Positions 22,699 through 31,594 of a DNA stretch of 52,305 bases are shown here, in pieces (position 1 is the first letter of the stretch; every line of letters begins with the position of its first letter). The stretch spans positions 1 through 52,305 of the forward strand of contig QIFC01000002.1 of the NCBI GenBank assembly GCA_003228685.1, read 5' to 3'. Below the pieces are notes generated by a model, which did no database searches, had not been told where the DNA came from, and saw only the letters and a program-made list of their open reading frames with translations. The translations under genes were made by a program, and so were the position numbers. This stretch comes from Chloroflexota bacterium. GTDB lineage: Bacteria; Chloroflexota; Dehalococcoidia; DSTF01; RBG-16-68-14.

Positions 22699-25206
22699 TT
22701 GAGACTAACAAATACGTTGGCAGTGCATGCTGTCCGCCTCGTGGTTGCCGGGACGGTCATGTTTCTCTTCGCGCTCCTCGGGTTCACTCCAGCGTTCGCG
22801 CAGGAGACGCCGACCCCCACGCCTACACTCCCAGACCTAACCGTCACAAAGATCGACTCTGCCGACCCCGTGGTAACGGGCGAGGTGTTCACATACACCA
22901 TAGAGGTGCGAAACGTCGGCGCTGTGGGCGCGCAATTCGTCCGCATGATCGACACGCCTCCTTCGAACTTCACGTACGTCGGATTCACGACGGACCGAGG
23001 ATCGTGCGTGATCGTTGGCTCGATGACGGGCGGCACGCTCGATTGTGACCTAGGCTCCATTGGTACCGGCGCCGCGGCCTTTGCGACGATCACGATCACG
23101 GGCTACCTGACGTCCGCTATCGATGACACGGTAAGCAACACAGCGGAAGCAGACCCACTAGATACGATCGCGGAGTCCGATGAAGGCAACAACATCGCTG
23201 TGGAAGACACGTCCGTCTTAGGGCCGACGCCCACGCCGACTGACACGCCGACTGTAACGCCAACGCCGACGAATACCTCGACGCCAACGGCGACCCCGAC
23301 AGCGACGCCCACCGACACGCCAACACCCACGGCGACGGCGACGTCAACGCCGACGGCGACACCGACCGCGACGAGCACTTCAACCAGCACGCCGACAGCG
23401 ACAGCCACCGCCACGGAGACGGCGACGGCCACGGCAACGCCAACAAGTACGGCGACTGCGACCGAAACGGCAACAGCCACCGCAACGGCAACGGCGACCA
23501 GCACGGCCACGGCCACACCTTCGCCGACTAACACGGCCACGGCCACGGCGACAGCAACAGCCACCGCAACGGCAACGGCGACGAGCACGGCCACGGCCAC
23601 GGCAACGCCGACCAGCACCGCGACCGCGACAGCGACGGCAACAGCCACCGCGACGGCAACGGCGACCAGCACGGCGACGGCTACAGCTTCACCGACCAGC
23701 ACGGCAACCGCGACCGAAACGGCCACGCCCACCGCTACGCCCGTCGCGCCGGACCTGACGATCACCAAAACTGACTCGCTGGACCCGGTGTCCTCCGGTC
23801 AGTCGTTCACGTATGACATCGAGGTGAGAAACGTAGGTCCTGCTGGCGCGGCGTTCGTGCGGATGATAGACACCGCTCCCGCGAACTTCACGTTCACGGG
23901 GTTCACAACCACTCGCGGCTCGTGCGTGATCGTCGGCTCATTGATGGGCGGCACGCTCGATTGCGACCTGGGTGATTTCGGCACAGGCCCGGCCGCCTTC
24001 GCCGACATCACCATCACGGGCTACCTCACGTCAGCGGTGGACGCGACGGTGGACAACACGGCCGTCGCCGACCCGGAGGACGTCGTGGCGGAGCAGAACG
24101 AGAACGATAACACCGCCGTGGAGGACACGAGCGTGCTTGGGCCGACAGCAACGCCAACAGAGACATCGACTCCGACGGCCACGCCGGTCGACACGTCGAC
24201 GCCAACGAACACAGCTACAGCGACGGCAACGGCCACGCCGACGAGCACGCCAACCGATACGCCGACGCCCACGGACACGCCTACGAATACGCCAACCGAC
24301 ACGTCGACGCCGACGAATACGCCGACGCCCACGGACACGCCTACGAATACGCCGACCGACACGTCGACGCCAACGGATACGCCGACGGCTCCGGCAACGG
24401 ATACGCCGACGGCTCCGGCAGCAGAGACGCCGCTGGCTCCGGCAACGGAGACGCCGCTGGCTCCGGCAACGGAGACGCCGACGGCTCCGGCAACGGAGAC
24501 GCCGCTGGCTCCGGCAACGGAGACGCCGCTGCCCACCGGCACCCCGAGCGGCGCCCCTTCGCCGACCGCTAGCGGAGAGTCGACGGCCACGCCTCGGGCC
24601 GCGACCGTTACGGCCACGCCAGCAGACGACGCGACCGCGACGCCAGCAACTACACAGACTACGACACCGGTTGCTACCGAGGAGCCGGCGCCGCCGCCTG
24701 CGTCGTTCCCCGGCGGCCAGATGGTTGCCATCATCGCGCATAACCTCGATCCGTCTGTCGGAGATTCCGTGACGCTCACGGTTGCAGTCGTGCAGACGAA
24801 CGGAGCGCTGGCTGTGGACGTGACGTGCATCGTGCAGGTGCACTCGCAGCCCGGGACCGACGCTGCTATCGAGCCGGCGGTTGTGGCGACCGGCGCGGAT
24901 GGCGAAGCGACCACCACGCTGTACGTGGGCGGTACGCCGGGCGCGGTCGAGATCTCCGCGCAGTGCGGTGATGCGCCTATGGGTGTCATCACGCTGAACA
25001 TTGGGGGTGGCGGGAACGCCCCGGCCTCGCTGCCGGACGCGGGATTTGGAACCACCGGTGCGAATGCACGGTCATTTGGCCTCTTGCCGGCGCTCCTCCT
25101 GTCGGCGTCTGGCGCGCTGATTGCGGCCTCCGCCATCGTACGGCTGCGACGGGAGCGTCAGCTTCCAGCCGTTGCGTTCGCCCCGCGGATGCAAAGGCTC
25201 TTCTAG
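22699..25206 (+). CDS. DUF11/CARDB surface protein with long Thr-Pro linkers and LPDAG anchor
   Basis: Protein of about 835 aa. The TTG at 22699 has GGAG 7 bases upstream and starts a clean signal peptide ([18 protein letters not shown]..., cleavage near AFA-QE). A GTG at 22672 is the alternative. Two near-identical DUF11/CARDB-like beta domains (about residues 40-175 and 345-480) share DLT(V/I)TK, FTYxIEVRNVG, FVRMIDT and RGSCVIVGS. They are joined and followed by low-complexity T-A-T and T-P-T linkers, then APATETPL repeats. A final Ig-like module (ITSI... [13 protein letters not shown]) precedes LPDAG, a transmembrane helix ([20 protein letters not shown]) and RLRRER. That ending looks like a sortase-type signal. 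Probably a cell-surface stalk or adhesion protein. Confidence 0.85.
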   Translation: MRLTNTLAVHAVRLVVAGTVMFLFALLGFTPAFAQETPTPTPTLPDLTVTKIDSADPVVTGEVFTYTIEVRNVGAVGAQFVRMIDTPPSNFTYVGFTTDRGSCVIVGSMTGGTLDCDLGSIGTGAAAFATITITGYLTSAIDDTVSNTAEADPLDTIAESDEGNNIAVEDTSVLGPTPTPTDTPTVTPTPTNTSTPTATPTATPTDTPTPTATATSTPTATPTATSTSTSTPTATATATETATATATPTSTATATETATATATATATSTATATPSPTNTATATATATATATATATSTATATATPTSTATATATATATATATATSTATATASPTSTATATETATPTATPVAPDLTITKTDSLDPVSSGQSFTYDIEVRNVGPAGAAFVRMIDTAPANFTFTGFTTTRGSCVIVGSLMGGTLDCDLGDFGTGPAAFADITITGYLTSAVDATVDNTAVADPEDVVAEQNENDNTAVEDTSVLGPTATPTETSTPTATPVDTSTPTNTATATATATPTSTPTDTPTPTDTPTNTPTDTSTPTNTPTPTDTPTNTPTDTSTPTDTPTAPATDTPTAPAAETPLAPATETPLAPATETPTAPATETPLAPATETPLPTGTPSGAPSPTASGESTATPRAATVTATPADDATATPATTQTTTPVATEEPAPPPASFPGGQMVAIIAHNLDPSVGDSVTLTVAVVQTNGALAVDVTCIVQVHSQPGTDAAIEPAVVATGADGEATTTLYVGGTPGAVEISAQCGDAPMGVITLNIGGGGNAPASLPDAGFGTTGANARSFGLLPALLLSASGALIAASAIVRLRRERQLPAVAFAPRMQRLF
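23221..23745 (+). repeat. low-complexity linker DNA, A-C-G trinucleotide-rich
   Basis: About 520 bases made of variants of ACGGCGACG / CCGACGCCC, encoding alternating Thr, Ala, Pro and Ser between the two DUF11 domains. Several 30-60 base segments recur almost unchanged, so the tract could expand or contract. The opposite strand gives an open frame of Val-Ala repeats, which is an artefact. Confidence 0.85.
24143..24531 (+). repeat. second low-complexity linker with 24-base units
   Basis: First part is T-P-T-D-T-P repeats like the first linker. From about 24389 to 24531, 24-base units encode APATETPL or APATETPT in tandem (about six copies, some variant). Slippage or recombination here would change stalk length in frame. 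Confidence 0.85.
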
Positions 25207-25269
25207 CCTGACCCGCCTTCCTCCTATCGTCCCTACACGCTGACCGCGCTACAATGGCGGCGAAGACGC

Positions 25270-26844
25270 ATGCCCAAGGTACTCGTCACCGACGAAATCG
25301 CTCAGGATGGCATCGATCTCCTCAGCACGGAGGCGGAGGTCGACGTACATCTGCGTCCGTCTCCCGATGAGCTGCTGAAGCTCATCCGAGGGCATGAGGC
25401 GATCGTCGTCCGTTCCGAGACCAAGGTCACTGCGGACGCGATTGCCGCGGCCGATGTACTGCAGGTGATCGGTCGCGCGGGCTCCGGCGTCGACAACATC
25501 GATCTCGACGCGGCCACGCAGCGCGGCATCGTCGTTGTGAACGCTCCTACGGGGAACACGTTGTCCGCGGCGGAGCATGCCATCGCGCTCATGCTGGCCA
25601 TGGCGCGTCAGCTTCCAGAGGCCTATACGTCGCTCCGTTCCGGGAGTTGGGAGCGCCAGAAGTTCATCGGCGTGGAGCTGCGAGGGAAGACGCTTGGCCT
25701 GCTGGGACTGGGCCAGGTGGGTATGGAGGTCGCGCGCAGGACGCGCGGCATGGAGATGCGCGTGATTGCGCACGACCCCTACGTGGCGCAGGAACGGGCG
25801 CAGAGCCTGGGCGTCGAACTTCTCCCGGAGGACGAAGTGCTCGGACAGTCCGACTTCATCAGTCTGCACATGCGCGTCACGCCGCAGACCCGCGATATGA
25901 TCGACGACGAGCAGATTGCGAAGATGAAGCGCGGCGCCCGTATTATCAACACAGCTCGCGGCGAGCTGATCGACGATGCGGCACTGTTGCGCGCGCTGAA
26001 TAGCGGCCAGCTCGCGGGCGCGGCAATCGACGTCTTTCGCGAAGAGCCGCCCGGCGAGAACCCGTTGCTTAGCCACGAGAAAGTGATCGCGACGCCGCAC
26101 CTCGGCGCGCTCACGGAAGAGGCGCAGGAGCGCGCGGCCACGGACGTTGGCGAGCAGGTGCTCGCCGTGCTGCGGGGCGAGCCCGCGCGCTACGCGGTGA
26201 ACGCGCCGCTGGTCTCCGAAGAGACGATGAAGGTGCTGCGGCCGTTCTTCGATGTTGCGGAGCGCATCGCCTCGATCGCGACGCAGATCAGCGATGGCCA
26301 GCTCCAGGCGATCGAGATCGAGTACCTGGGAGAGATCGCCAACCACGACACGACACCTCTCAAGGCGGCGGTGATCAAGGGGCTGCTCGCGCCAGTGAGC
26401 GAAGAGAACGTCACGGTCGTCAACGCGAACCTGATCGCCGAAGAACGCGGCCTGCGCATCACCGAGCGGTCGGGTCCCTCCGAGGAGTACACCAATCTGC
26501 TCACGATTAAGCTGGAGACCGACGCTGGCGTCACCGCGATCGCCGGCAGCGTGTTGCACGATTCGACGCACATCGAGCGGGTAAACGATTTCTGGGTCGA
26601 TATCCCGCTGGACTCCCACTACTTGCTGATCTGCCAGAACCAGGACAGGCCGGGCATGGTCGGCGCGGTGGGCGCCTTCCTGGGCGAACAGGACATCAAC
26701 ATTAGCTTCATGAAGGTCGGTCGCGAGAAGGTTCGTGGCAAGGCGCTCATGGTGATGGGCCTCGATGACGAGATCTCCCCCGAGCTGCTCCGCAAGCTGG
26801 AATCCATCCCCGGTCTCCACTCCGCCCGTTTGGCGAAACTCTAG
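25270..26844 (+). CDS. serA: D-3-phosphoglycerate dehydrogenase
   Basis: First enzyme of phosphorylated serine synthesis, 524 aa, of the long (type 1) form. The N-terminal substrate domain (VLVTDEIAQDGIDLL) is followed by the NAD site LGLLGLGQVGMEVARR. Then come IINTARGELIDDAAL (catalytic Arg region), GAAIDVFREEPP (catalytic Glu) and TPHLGALTEEAQE with the catalytic His. The intervening ASB domain and a C-terminal ACT domain (YLLICQNQDRPGMVGAVGAF) follow, for feedback control by serine. ATG at 25270. It probably works with the class V aminotransferase upstream. Confidence 0.96.
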   Translation: MPKVLVTDEIAQDGIDLLSTEAEVDVHLRPSPDELLKLIRGHEAIVVRSETKVTADAIAAADVLQVIGRAGSGVDNIDLDAATQRGIVVVNAPTGNTLSAAEHAIALMLAMARQLPEAYTSLRSGSWERQKFIGVELRGKTLGLLGLGQVGMEVARRTRGMEMRVIAHDPYVAQERAQSLGVELLPEDEVLGQSDFISLHMRVTPQTRDMIDDEQIAKMKRGARIINTARGELIDDAALLRALNSGQLAGAAIDVFREEPPGENPLLSHEKVIATPHLGALTEEAQERAATDVGEQVLAVLRGEPARYAVNAPLVSEETMKVLRPFFDVAERIASIATQISDGQLQAIEIEYLGEIANHDTTPLKAAVIKGLLAPVSEENVTVVNANLIAEERGLRITERSGPSEEYTNLLTIKLETDAGVTAIAGSVLHDSTHIERVNDFWVDIPLDSHYLLICQNQDRPGMVGAVGAFLGEQDINISFMKVGREKVRGKALMVMGLDDEISPELLRKLESIPGLHSARLAKL

Positions 26845-27928
26845 CGCCAGTGGCGTACTCACACGGCTCGCTCTCCTCGTACCCCTCGCGTTAGCCGTCG
26901 CCGCGCTCGCGATCGGCTGCGGCGGTGGCGAGCAGGTGCCGCTGGCATCTGTCCAAACTCCAACCACGGAGGCCCAGCCCACACCGACAGCCACGCCCGA
27001 CGGCGTGGTCACGATCGCGGCGGTCGGCGATGTGATGCTCGCGCGCGACCTGATCACGCTGATGGACGAACACGGCGCGCTCTACCCGTACGAACGCGTC
27101 CTTGACTTACTGCGAGACGCGGACATCACGATCTCGAATCTGGAAGGCGCGCTGACCGAACGCGGCCTGCCGGTCGAGAAGTTGTACAACTTTCGCACGC
27201 CGCCTCGCTTCGCCGGCGGGCTGACGGATGCAGGCATCGATGTCGTAGCGCTAGGGAACAACCACGTAGCCGATTACGGCGTAGTGGGCATTCAGGACAC
27301 CTTGGCGGCGCTCGACAACGTTGGCTTGCTGTACTCAGGCGCCGGCATGGACGAAGCAGCAGCGCGCGCGCCGGCCATCGTTGAGATCGAAGGCCTGCGG
27401 ATCGCGTTTCTGTCGTACACGGACCAACTGGTCAATACGTTCGCGGGATTGTACGGTGCGGGCGTCGCGTACGCTGACACCGCGTCGATTGCGGAAGATG
27501 TCGGAGCCGCGCGTAGTGCGGCAGATGTTGTCGTTGTCTCGATCCACAGCGGGCTGGAGTACGTCGACGAACCGACCGCTGTCCAACAAGAGCTGGCGTA
27601 CGCGGCGATCGACGCTGGTGCGCTGCTCGTCCTCGGCCACCATCCCCACACGTTGCAGCGCCTGGAGGAGTACGGCGGCGGTCTCATCGCCTACAGCCTC
27701 GGGAATTTCATTTTCGACCTCGATGCAGAAGACCTGGCGAGCCTTGGGTCTCGAGCATTCGAGACCGTCGTCCTCTACGTGACGTTGACTGAGGACGGCA
27801 TCGCCGGCGTGCGCACGGCAGCGGTGTTCATCGACCCACTCGAGAACCGCCCGCGGCCGGCGACCGAGGATGAAGCAGAAGCGATTCTGGACCGACTTGG
27901 GGCGCTTGGGGAGAGTGCGAGCGAGTAG
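26765..27928 (+). CDS. CapA-family lipoprotein (PGA capsule-type metallophosphatase fold)
   Basis: Protein of the CapA/PgsA family. A lipoprotein-like segment (LALLVPLALAVAALAIGC) and a Thr-Pro linker precede the domain: VTIAAVGDVMLARDL, ITISNLEGALTERG, FRTPPRFAGGLTDAGIDVVA, LGNNHVADYG, VVVSIHSGLEY, VLGHHPHTLQ and LIAYSLGNFIFD. These Asp, Asn and His motifs match metal-dependent phosphatase-like CapA proteins linked to polyglutamate or capsule synthesis. The start is odd. The only usual in-frame start codon is ATG at 26765, inside serA (80-base overlap), which puts 34 non-hydrophobic residues before the signal. There is no canonical start near the signal itself. Confidence 0.82.
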   Translation: MTRSPPSCSASWNPSPVSTPPVWRNSSASGVLTRLALLVPLALAVAALAIGCGGGEQVPLASVQTPTTEAQPTPTATPDGVVTIAAVGDVMLARDLITLMDEHGALYPYERVLDLLRDADITISNLEGALTERGLPVEKLYNFRTPPRFAGGLTDAGIDVVALGNNHVADYGVVGIQDTLAALDNVGLLYSGAGMDEAAARAPAIVEIEGLRIAFLSYTDQLVNTFAGLYGAGVAYADTASIAEDVGAARSAADVVVVSIHSGLEYVDEPTAVQQELAYAAIDAGALLVLGHHPHTLQRLEEYGGGLIAYSLGNFIFDLDAEDLASLGSRAFETVVLYVTLTEDGIAGVRTAAVFIDPLENRPRPATEDEAEAILDRLGALGESASE

Positions 27929-28014
27929 GGCGTAGGACGACCTTCAGGCCCCTCCGTAGATCATTGTATCACGGAGGATTGTTTGTTGTCACCAATCTCA
28001 CTTACTCTGTTGGC

Positions 28015-28608
28015 ATGAGTTGGGTTGGCATCCTCGCGGCCGTTGGTCTCTTCCTTGATTCCGTTCCGATCATTCGGTCAATCTGGCGGTGGGCCTTGGA
28101 GCGCCAATTGAGCATAGAGATTCTGCCGCGACGTCATACGAGTGGCCGTGACAAAAAGATTTACACTCAGGTAGTAATAGAACCCGGTGGCGTGCGCAGC
28201 GGGGCGTTCACTCCATTCATTAATCTCGGCTTTGGATTACGCTTGATCAATAATCGAGCGGACCGCAAGGAGCGGATTATTGGGGCAGATGCGGTGTTCA
28301 AGAAGAATCGGCTATGGCTATGGAAGAAGGAATTCCTTCGTTTTCCTGTCTGTGAGATCCCTGTTCCGAATCAGCTCCTCCAGCCAATTAGCGATATAGA
28401 GATCGAGCCAATGTCTGCACCACTGGAAATTCAGTGCTATGCCGAAAGTGGCCTCCTCGACCCTGCCGTGAGCGACCTGTTTCCACGGCACTTCAATGCC
28501 TACCTTGAACTGAATATGGTAGGGCCGTTGCGACACCTAGAGCGATTAATAATGGGTTTCGAACGCCCGGGCTTCAACTTATGGGATCGCCTCAAGCCTG
28601 GGTGGTAG
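28015..28608 (+). CDS. unknown protein with N-terminal membrane segment; AT-richer base use
   Basis: Protein of about 197 aa from ATG 28015 (a TTG start at 27964 is also open). It starts with a hydrophobic helix (VGILAAVGLFLDSVPIIRSI) followed by RWALERQLSIEILPRRHTSG and a beta-rich cytoplasmic region (FINLGFGLRLINNRADRKER). No family recognised. Base composition is clearly less GC-rich than the neighbours, which suggests acquisition. Its last codons (NLWDRLKPGW) resemble a translation of the GTGGGACAGGC palindrome seen at 10.04 and 16.53 kb, so the 3' end may be repeat-derived. Confidence 0.6.
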   Translation: MSWVGILAAVGLFLDSVPIIRSIWRWALERQLSIEILPRRHTSGRDKKIYTQVVIEPGGVRSGAFTPFINLGFGLRLINNRADRKERIIGADAVFKKNRLWLWKKEFLRFPVCEIPVPNQLLQPISDIEIEPMSAPLEIQCYAESGLLDPAVSDLFPRHFNAYLELNMVGPLRHLERLIMGFERPGFNLWDRLKPGW

Positions 28609-28647
28609 CTATCTAGCTCAGATACGAGGATGTGCTACGATCCGGCC

Positions 28648-29025
28648 ATGAAGCTCATGCTGACGGCGCTCGTCGCCACTTTCGCCGTTGCTGTAACCGC
28701 ATCCGTGTTCGCGATCTGGCCTGTAGTGGCCGATGCGCCGTGGGAGGATGAGGCAGAGAGTGAGCGTGAGGCCGCATTCAACGCCGGCGAAATTATCAAG
28801 ATCGCTCAGGCTCAAGTAGAAGATGGCGACTTGCCTTGGCCAGTCGACGCGTACGGCGGCCGGGCGCGAAGCGTCCAGTGCATAGAGGCCAAGTATCTAG
28901 TTGACAACGGCAAGCGGATAGTCGAATGCCAGTTTCGCGCGTTTGGAACATTGCCGCAGGATGCTCCAGTCTTCGCCACGAGAAGCTACGTGTTCGATGA
29001 CGCGACAGGGCGCTTGGTTGACTGA
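28648..29025 (+). CDS. small secreted or membrane-anchored unknown protein
   Basis: Protein of 125 aa. The ATG at 28648 opens a signal-anchor (MKLMLTALVATFAVAVTASV, then FAIWPVVADAPWED). The mature part has two Cys residues (VQCIEAKYLV, RIVECQFRAFG) that could form a disulfide, and ends YVFDDATGRLVD. No family recognised. It sits alone downstream of the AT-richer gene and is followed by a hairpin. Confidence 0.6.
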   Translation: MKLMLTALVATFAVAVTASVFAIWPVVADAPWEDEAESEREAAFNAGEIIKIAQAQVEDGDLPWPVDAYGGRARSVQCIEAKYLVDNGKRIVECQFRAFGTLPQDAPVFATRSYVFDDATGRLVD

Positions 29026-29035
29026 GAGTTGTTCC

Positions 29036-29063
29036 CCCTGGAGTTTCGCATTAGCTTCCAGGG
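29036..29063 (+). terminator. hairpin after the small secreted protein gene
   Basis: CCCTGGA (29036-29042) pairs with TCCAGGG (29057-29063) across a 14-base loop, 11 bases after the stop. There is no T-run, so the terminator call is tentative. Confidence 0.45.
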
Positions 29064-29104
29064 TGTGCTATCTGCCCAAGCGCCCCTTCAGGTCGCCAGC
29101 GTAC

Positions 29105-29178
29105 CGTCATTCCGAGCGTGAGCGAGGAATCCTAGCGCAACCGCATGTGTAGGGGCGACCCTCGGCTCGCCCGCCCAG
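29105..29178. repeat. two short intergenic palindromic repeats
   Basis: At about 29105-29132 is CATTCCGAGCGTGAGCGAGG plus AATCC, with stem ATTCC/GGAAT, a widely seen intergenic repeat type (recollection). At 29150-29178 is GTAGGGGCGACCCTCGGCTC plus GCCC, a member of the GTAGGGGC-led family. Both lie between convergent genes. Confidence 0.65.
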
Positions 29179-29185
29179 ACGGGTT

Positions 29186-30487
29186 CTACGCGTCAAACGC
29201 GTTGATCACGAGGCCGGTCGCCAGCTTGGGGTAGAAATAGGTGGCCTTAGGCGGCGTCTTCTCGCCGCTGTCCGCGACCGCGAGCATCTCTTCCACCGGC
29301 GTCGGGTTCAGCAGGAACGCCAGCGGCCAACGGCCTGACTCGACCTCGCGCATCGCGTGCGCCGGGTCTTCCGTATAGCCGATCGCTTCCGCTGAGCCGG
29401 CCTCCATGCCCAGCGCCTCGCGCAGGACCGCGTACTCCAGCACGTTCACGTCCATGCCTTGCCAGACGTCCGTGCCCTCCGGCATGAGCGATCGGACAGC
29501 GTCACCGTCCTTAAGCGTGAGCAGGTGCAGACGGCCCTCTTCTAGTCCGAGCGCGCCGATAGCGACGCCGGACTGGCCGGCGGCGCTGAGCCGCGCGGCC
29601 AGCCGCAGCACGGCCGTGCCATCGAAGCTCTTGGGTGTCGTGTCCTCAACGTGAAAGTAGTGCTCCAGCCGTGCGATTACATCGGGAGGAACGGAGGCCG
29701 GCCGCACGAGGCGGTGCGTCGCCAGCAGCACGAGTCCTGGCTCGTCGACCGCCGAGATGGCCACCATCGCGAAGTTCTCCGGCTCATCGCCCGTCCACGC
29801 GCTCGCGGCGTCACGCCGCTCGTTGCGGTAGTTGAGCGCCGTCTCGTAGCGATGATGGCCGTCCAGCATGTAGAGGGGCCGGTCTCGCAACGCGTCCGAG
29901 ATGGCAGACGTGGTCGCTGGGTCGCCGATCGCGTGCAGTGTATGGCGCTGGCCGTCCGCCGTTACATCGGTCAGCAACTCTCCCTGCGATAGCTGGCCTG
30001 CGACCGCGTGGTCCGGGTCCTTGTAGAGTGCGAAGATCGGGCTCAGATTCGTCCGCAAGTGGCGTAGAATCTGCAAGCGGTCCTCCTTCGGGCCGCTCAT
30101 CGTCTGCTCGTGCGGAAGCATCACCCCCGCGTCCCACGGCTCCACGCGCAGCCGTCCTAGGAGTTGCGTGCGTCGCGTTCGCTTGCCTTCGTGCTCGAAC
30201 TCCAGCGTGTAGACGTAGAACGCGGACTCGTCGTCGATGGCCATCGCGCCGCTGTCGCGCCACTCCTGTAGCGTTGCCGCCGCGTGAGTGTAGCGGTTGT
30301 CGTCGTCGCTGTCCGTGTCCCGCTGCTCGCCAAGCTCCAGCCGGATGATGTTGTGCGGGCTGCGTTCGTACAACGCGGCCTGGCCCTCCGCATCGATCAC
30401 GTCGAAGGGAGGTGCGAGCGCGGCGCCAACGTCGCCGATGACGTCCGGCTGGTAGCGTAGTCCGCGGAAGGGGAGGAAGTCGGTCAC
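29186..30487 (-). CDS. DUF1015 family protein
   Basis: Protein of 433 aa of the DUF1015 family. Family phrases: PFRGLRYQPDVIGDVGAALA, APPFDVIDAEGQAALYERSP, HNIIRLELGE, MLPHEQTMSGPKEDRLQIL, SPIFALYKDPD, YMLDGHHRYETALNYR, and a C-terminal LLNPTPVEEMLAVADSGEKT with PPKATYFYPKLATGLVI. The family is widespread in bacteria and archaea. It is often placed near serine or glycerate metabolism genes, and some members have been linked to serine phosphorylation (SerK-like relatives share the fold; recollection). GTG start without a clear Shine-Dalgarno site. Function not proven. Confidence 0.9.
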   Translation of the reverse strand: MTDFLPFRGLRYQPDVIGDVGAALAPPFDVIDAEGQAALYERSPHNIIRLELGEQRDTDSDDDNRYTHAAATLQEWRDSGAMAIDDESAFYVYTLEFEHEGKRTRRTQLLGRLRVEPWDAGVMLPHEQTMSGPKEDRLQILRHLRTNLSPIFALYKDPDHAVAGQLSQGELLTDVTADGQRHTLHAIGDPATTSAISDALRDRPLYMLDGHHRYETALNYRNERRDAASAWTGDEPENFAMVAISAVDEPGLVLLATHRLVRPASVPPDVIARLEHYFHVEDTTPKSFDGTAVLRLAARLSAAGQSGVAIGALGLEEGRLHLLTLKDGDAVRSLMPEGTDVWQGMDVNVLEYAVLREALGMEAGSAEAIGYTEDPAHAMREVESGRWPLAFLLNPTPVEEMLAVADSGEKTPPKATYFYPKLATGLVINAFDA

Positions 30488-30561
30488 TGGGGGGTGGTTG
30501 AGTTAACAGGCATGTCGGCTGACTATACCACGGGCTTCTGACACTGGCGATAGAACCCCGG

Positions 30562-30590
30562 TTGACAGAAACGACGCGGAGGCGTACAAG
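30562..30590 (+). promoter_or_regulatory. sigma-70-type promoter for the LPQAG surface protein gene
   Basis: TTGACA (30562-30567), a 17-base spacer, TACAAG (30585-30590). AAAGGAG follows at 30617-30623 and the start at 30632. Confidence 0.6.
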
Positions 30591-30631
30591 AGAAGCATCG
30601 GTCGGCGGGGAGCTTGAAAGGAGTGGCAACC

Positions 30632-31594
30632 ATGATGATGAGACGAGGCGCTCTGGTGTTCGTGGCCGTATTCGGCCTTGCGGTGGCGACGGTGGCCCTC
30701 ACGGCTGCTCAGTCCGGCAACACCATCCCGGGCGGGACCTATACAGGGATCGGCGTCGATACCAGCGGCGCCTGCCAGGAAGGCGCGCTGAGGGTGGGTG
30801 AGGAGTTCGGCCTGCGGTTGAGCGATCACGGGACCATGATCGTGGACCTGATCGTAAGCGACCTCGTGACACCCCTGGGAAGCTTCGATAGCTTCACGAT
30901 TCCTGTGCGCATCCCAATTGATGAGAGTGGCCGGTTCGACCAAGAGTTCGACCCGCTCAACATCGGGCTGGCCCTCGTGCGCATGGAAGGTCAGTTCGAG
31001 GGCGATACCGTCTCCGGCTCGCTGAGCGTCCGTGCTGGGGGCGTCGTAGAGTGCGAGGCGACCTTCACCGCTCAGGGCGAACCTCCGCTCGAGCGGGCGC
31101 CGGTGACCTATCCTGCCCCGATCGAGACCGTCGATATGGACTGCGGCGGCGGCGACATCGACCTGACCGTCAGCGGGGACCGCCTGTCCGTCATCGCGAT
31201 ATCGGTCCGCGATCTCGACGTACACGGGACGCCGGTCTCAGCGTCCGCGACCTTCGGCGAAGGAACGGTGCCCATCGACGAGGACGGATCGTTCGGCTGG
31301 GCATACTTCGCGGGCGAGGAAGTGGGCCAGGAGATCGCCGTCATCGGTACCGTCTCGTTCGGGTTCATCTCCGGAGGGCTGACCATCTCGCCGTCTGAGT
31401 GCGGCGCCATCCCGTTCGGGGGCGTCAACGTGGCGAACTCAGGGCGTGGAGGCGATGGCCTAGTGACCACATCGCTACCCCAGGCTGGCGCCGTCCCCAC
31501 ATCGTCCGGGAACAGTCTCGCATGGCTGGCCGTGCTGGCGGCGGTAGGAGCGGCGCTGCTGGGGCTGGGCGCGGTTTCGCTCGCTAAACGCTAG
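30632..31594 (+). CDS. secreted protein with C-terminal LPQAG membrane anchor
   Basis: Protein of about 320 aa. ATG 30632 follows AAAGGAG by 8 bases. Signal peptide: ALVFVAVFGLAVATVALTAA-QS. The mature part is beta-rich with no recognised family: PGGTYTGIGVDTSGACQEGA, SDHGTMIVDLIVSDLVTPLG, and two acidic repeats with IDEDGSF/IDESGRF. The end is TTSLPQAG, a spacer, a helix (SLAWLAVLAAVGAALLGLGA) and AKR, a sortase-like cell-wall sorting layout shared with the DUF11 protein. Its stop overlaps the convergent DJ-1 gene by 4 bases. Confidence 0.75.
   Translation: MMMRRGALVFVAVFGLAVATVALTAAQSGNTIPGGTYTGIGVDTSGACQEGALRVGEEFGLRLSDHGTMIVDLIVSDLVTPLGSFDSFTIPVRIPIDESGRFDQEFDPLNIGLALVRMEGQFEGDTVSGSLSVRAGGVVECEATFTAQGEPPLERAPVTYPAPIETVDMDCGGGDIDLTVSGDRLSVIAISVRDLDVHGTPVSASATFGEGTVPIDEDGSFGWAYFAGEEVGQEIAVIGTVSFGFISGGLTISPSECGAIPFGGVNVANSGRGGDGLVTTSLPQAGAVPTSSGNSLAWLAVLAAVGAALLGLGAVSLAKR

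Noticed and set aside
23103..23768. A long minus-strand open frame of Val-Ala repeats (and a similar one at 24021-25136 of Val-Gly)
   Set aside because: It is the antisense reading of the Thr-Ala/Pro linkers of the DUF11 gene; the repeat content keeps all frames open. It has no start region or family match.
25249..27057. A 602-aa minus-strand frame across serA
   Set aside because: serA on the plus strand is complete with all catalytic motifs. The long antisense frame is a GC-skew shadow.
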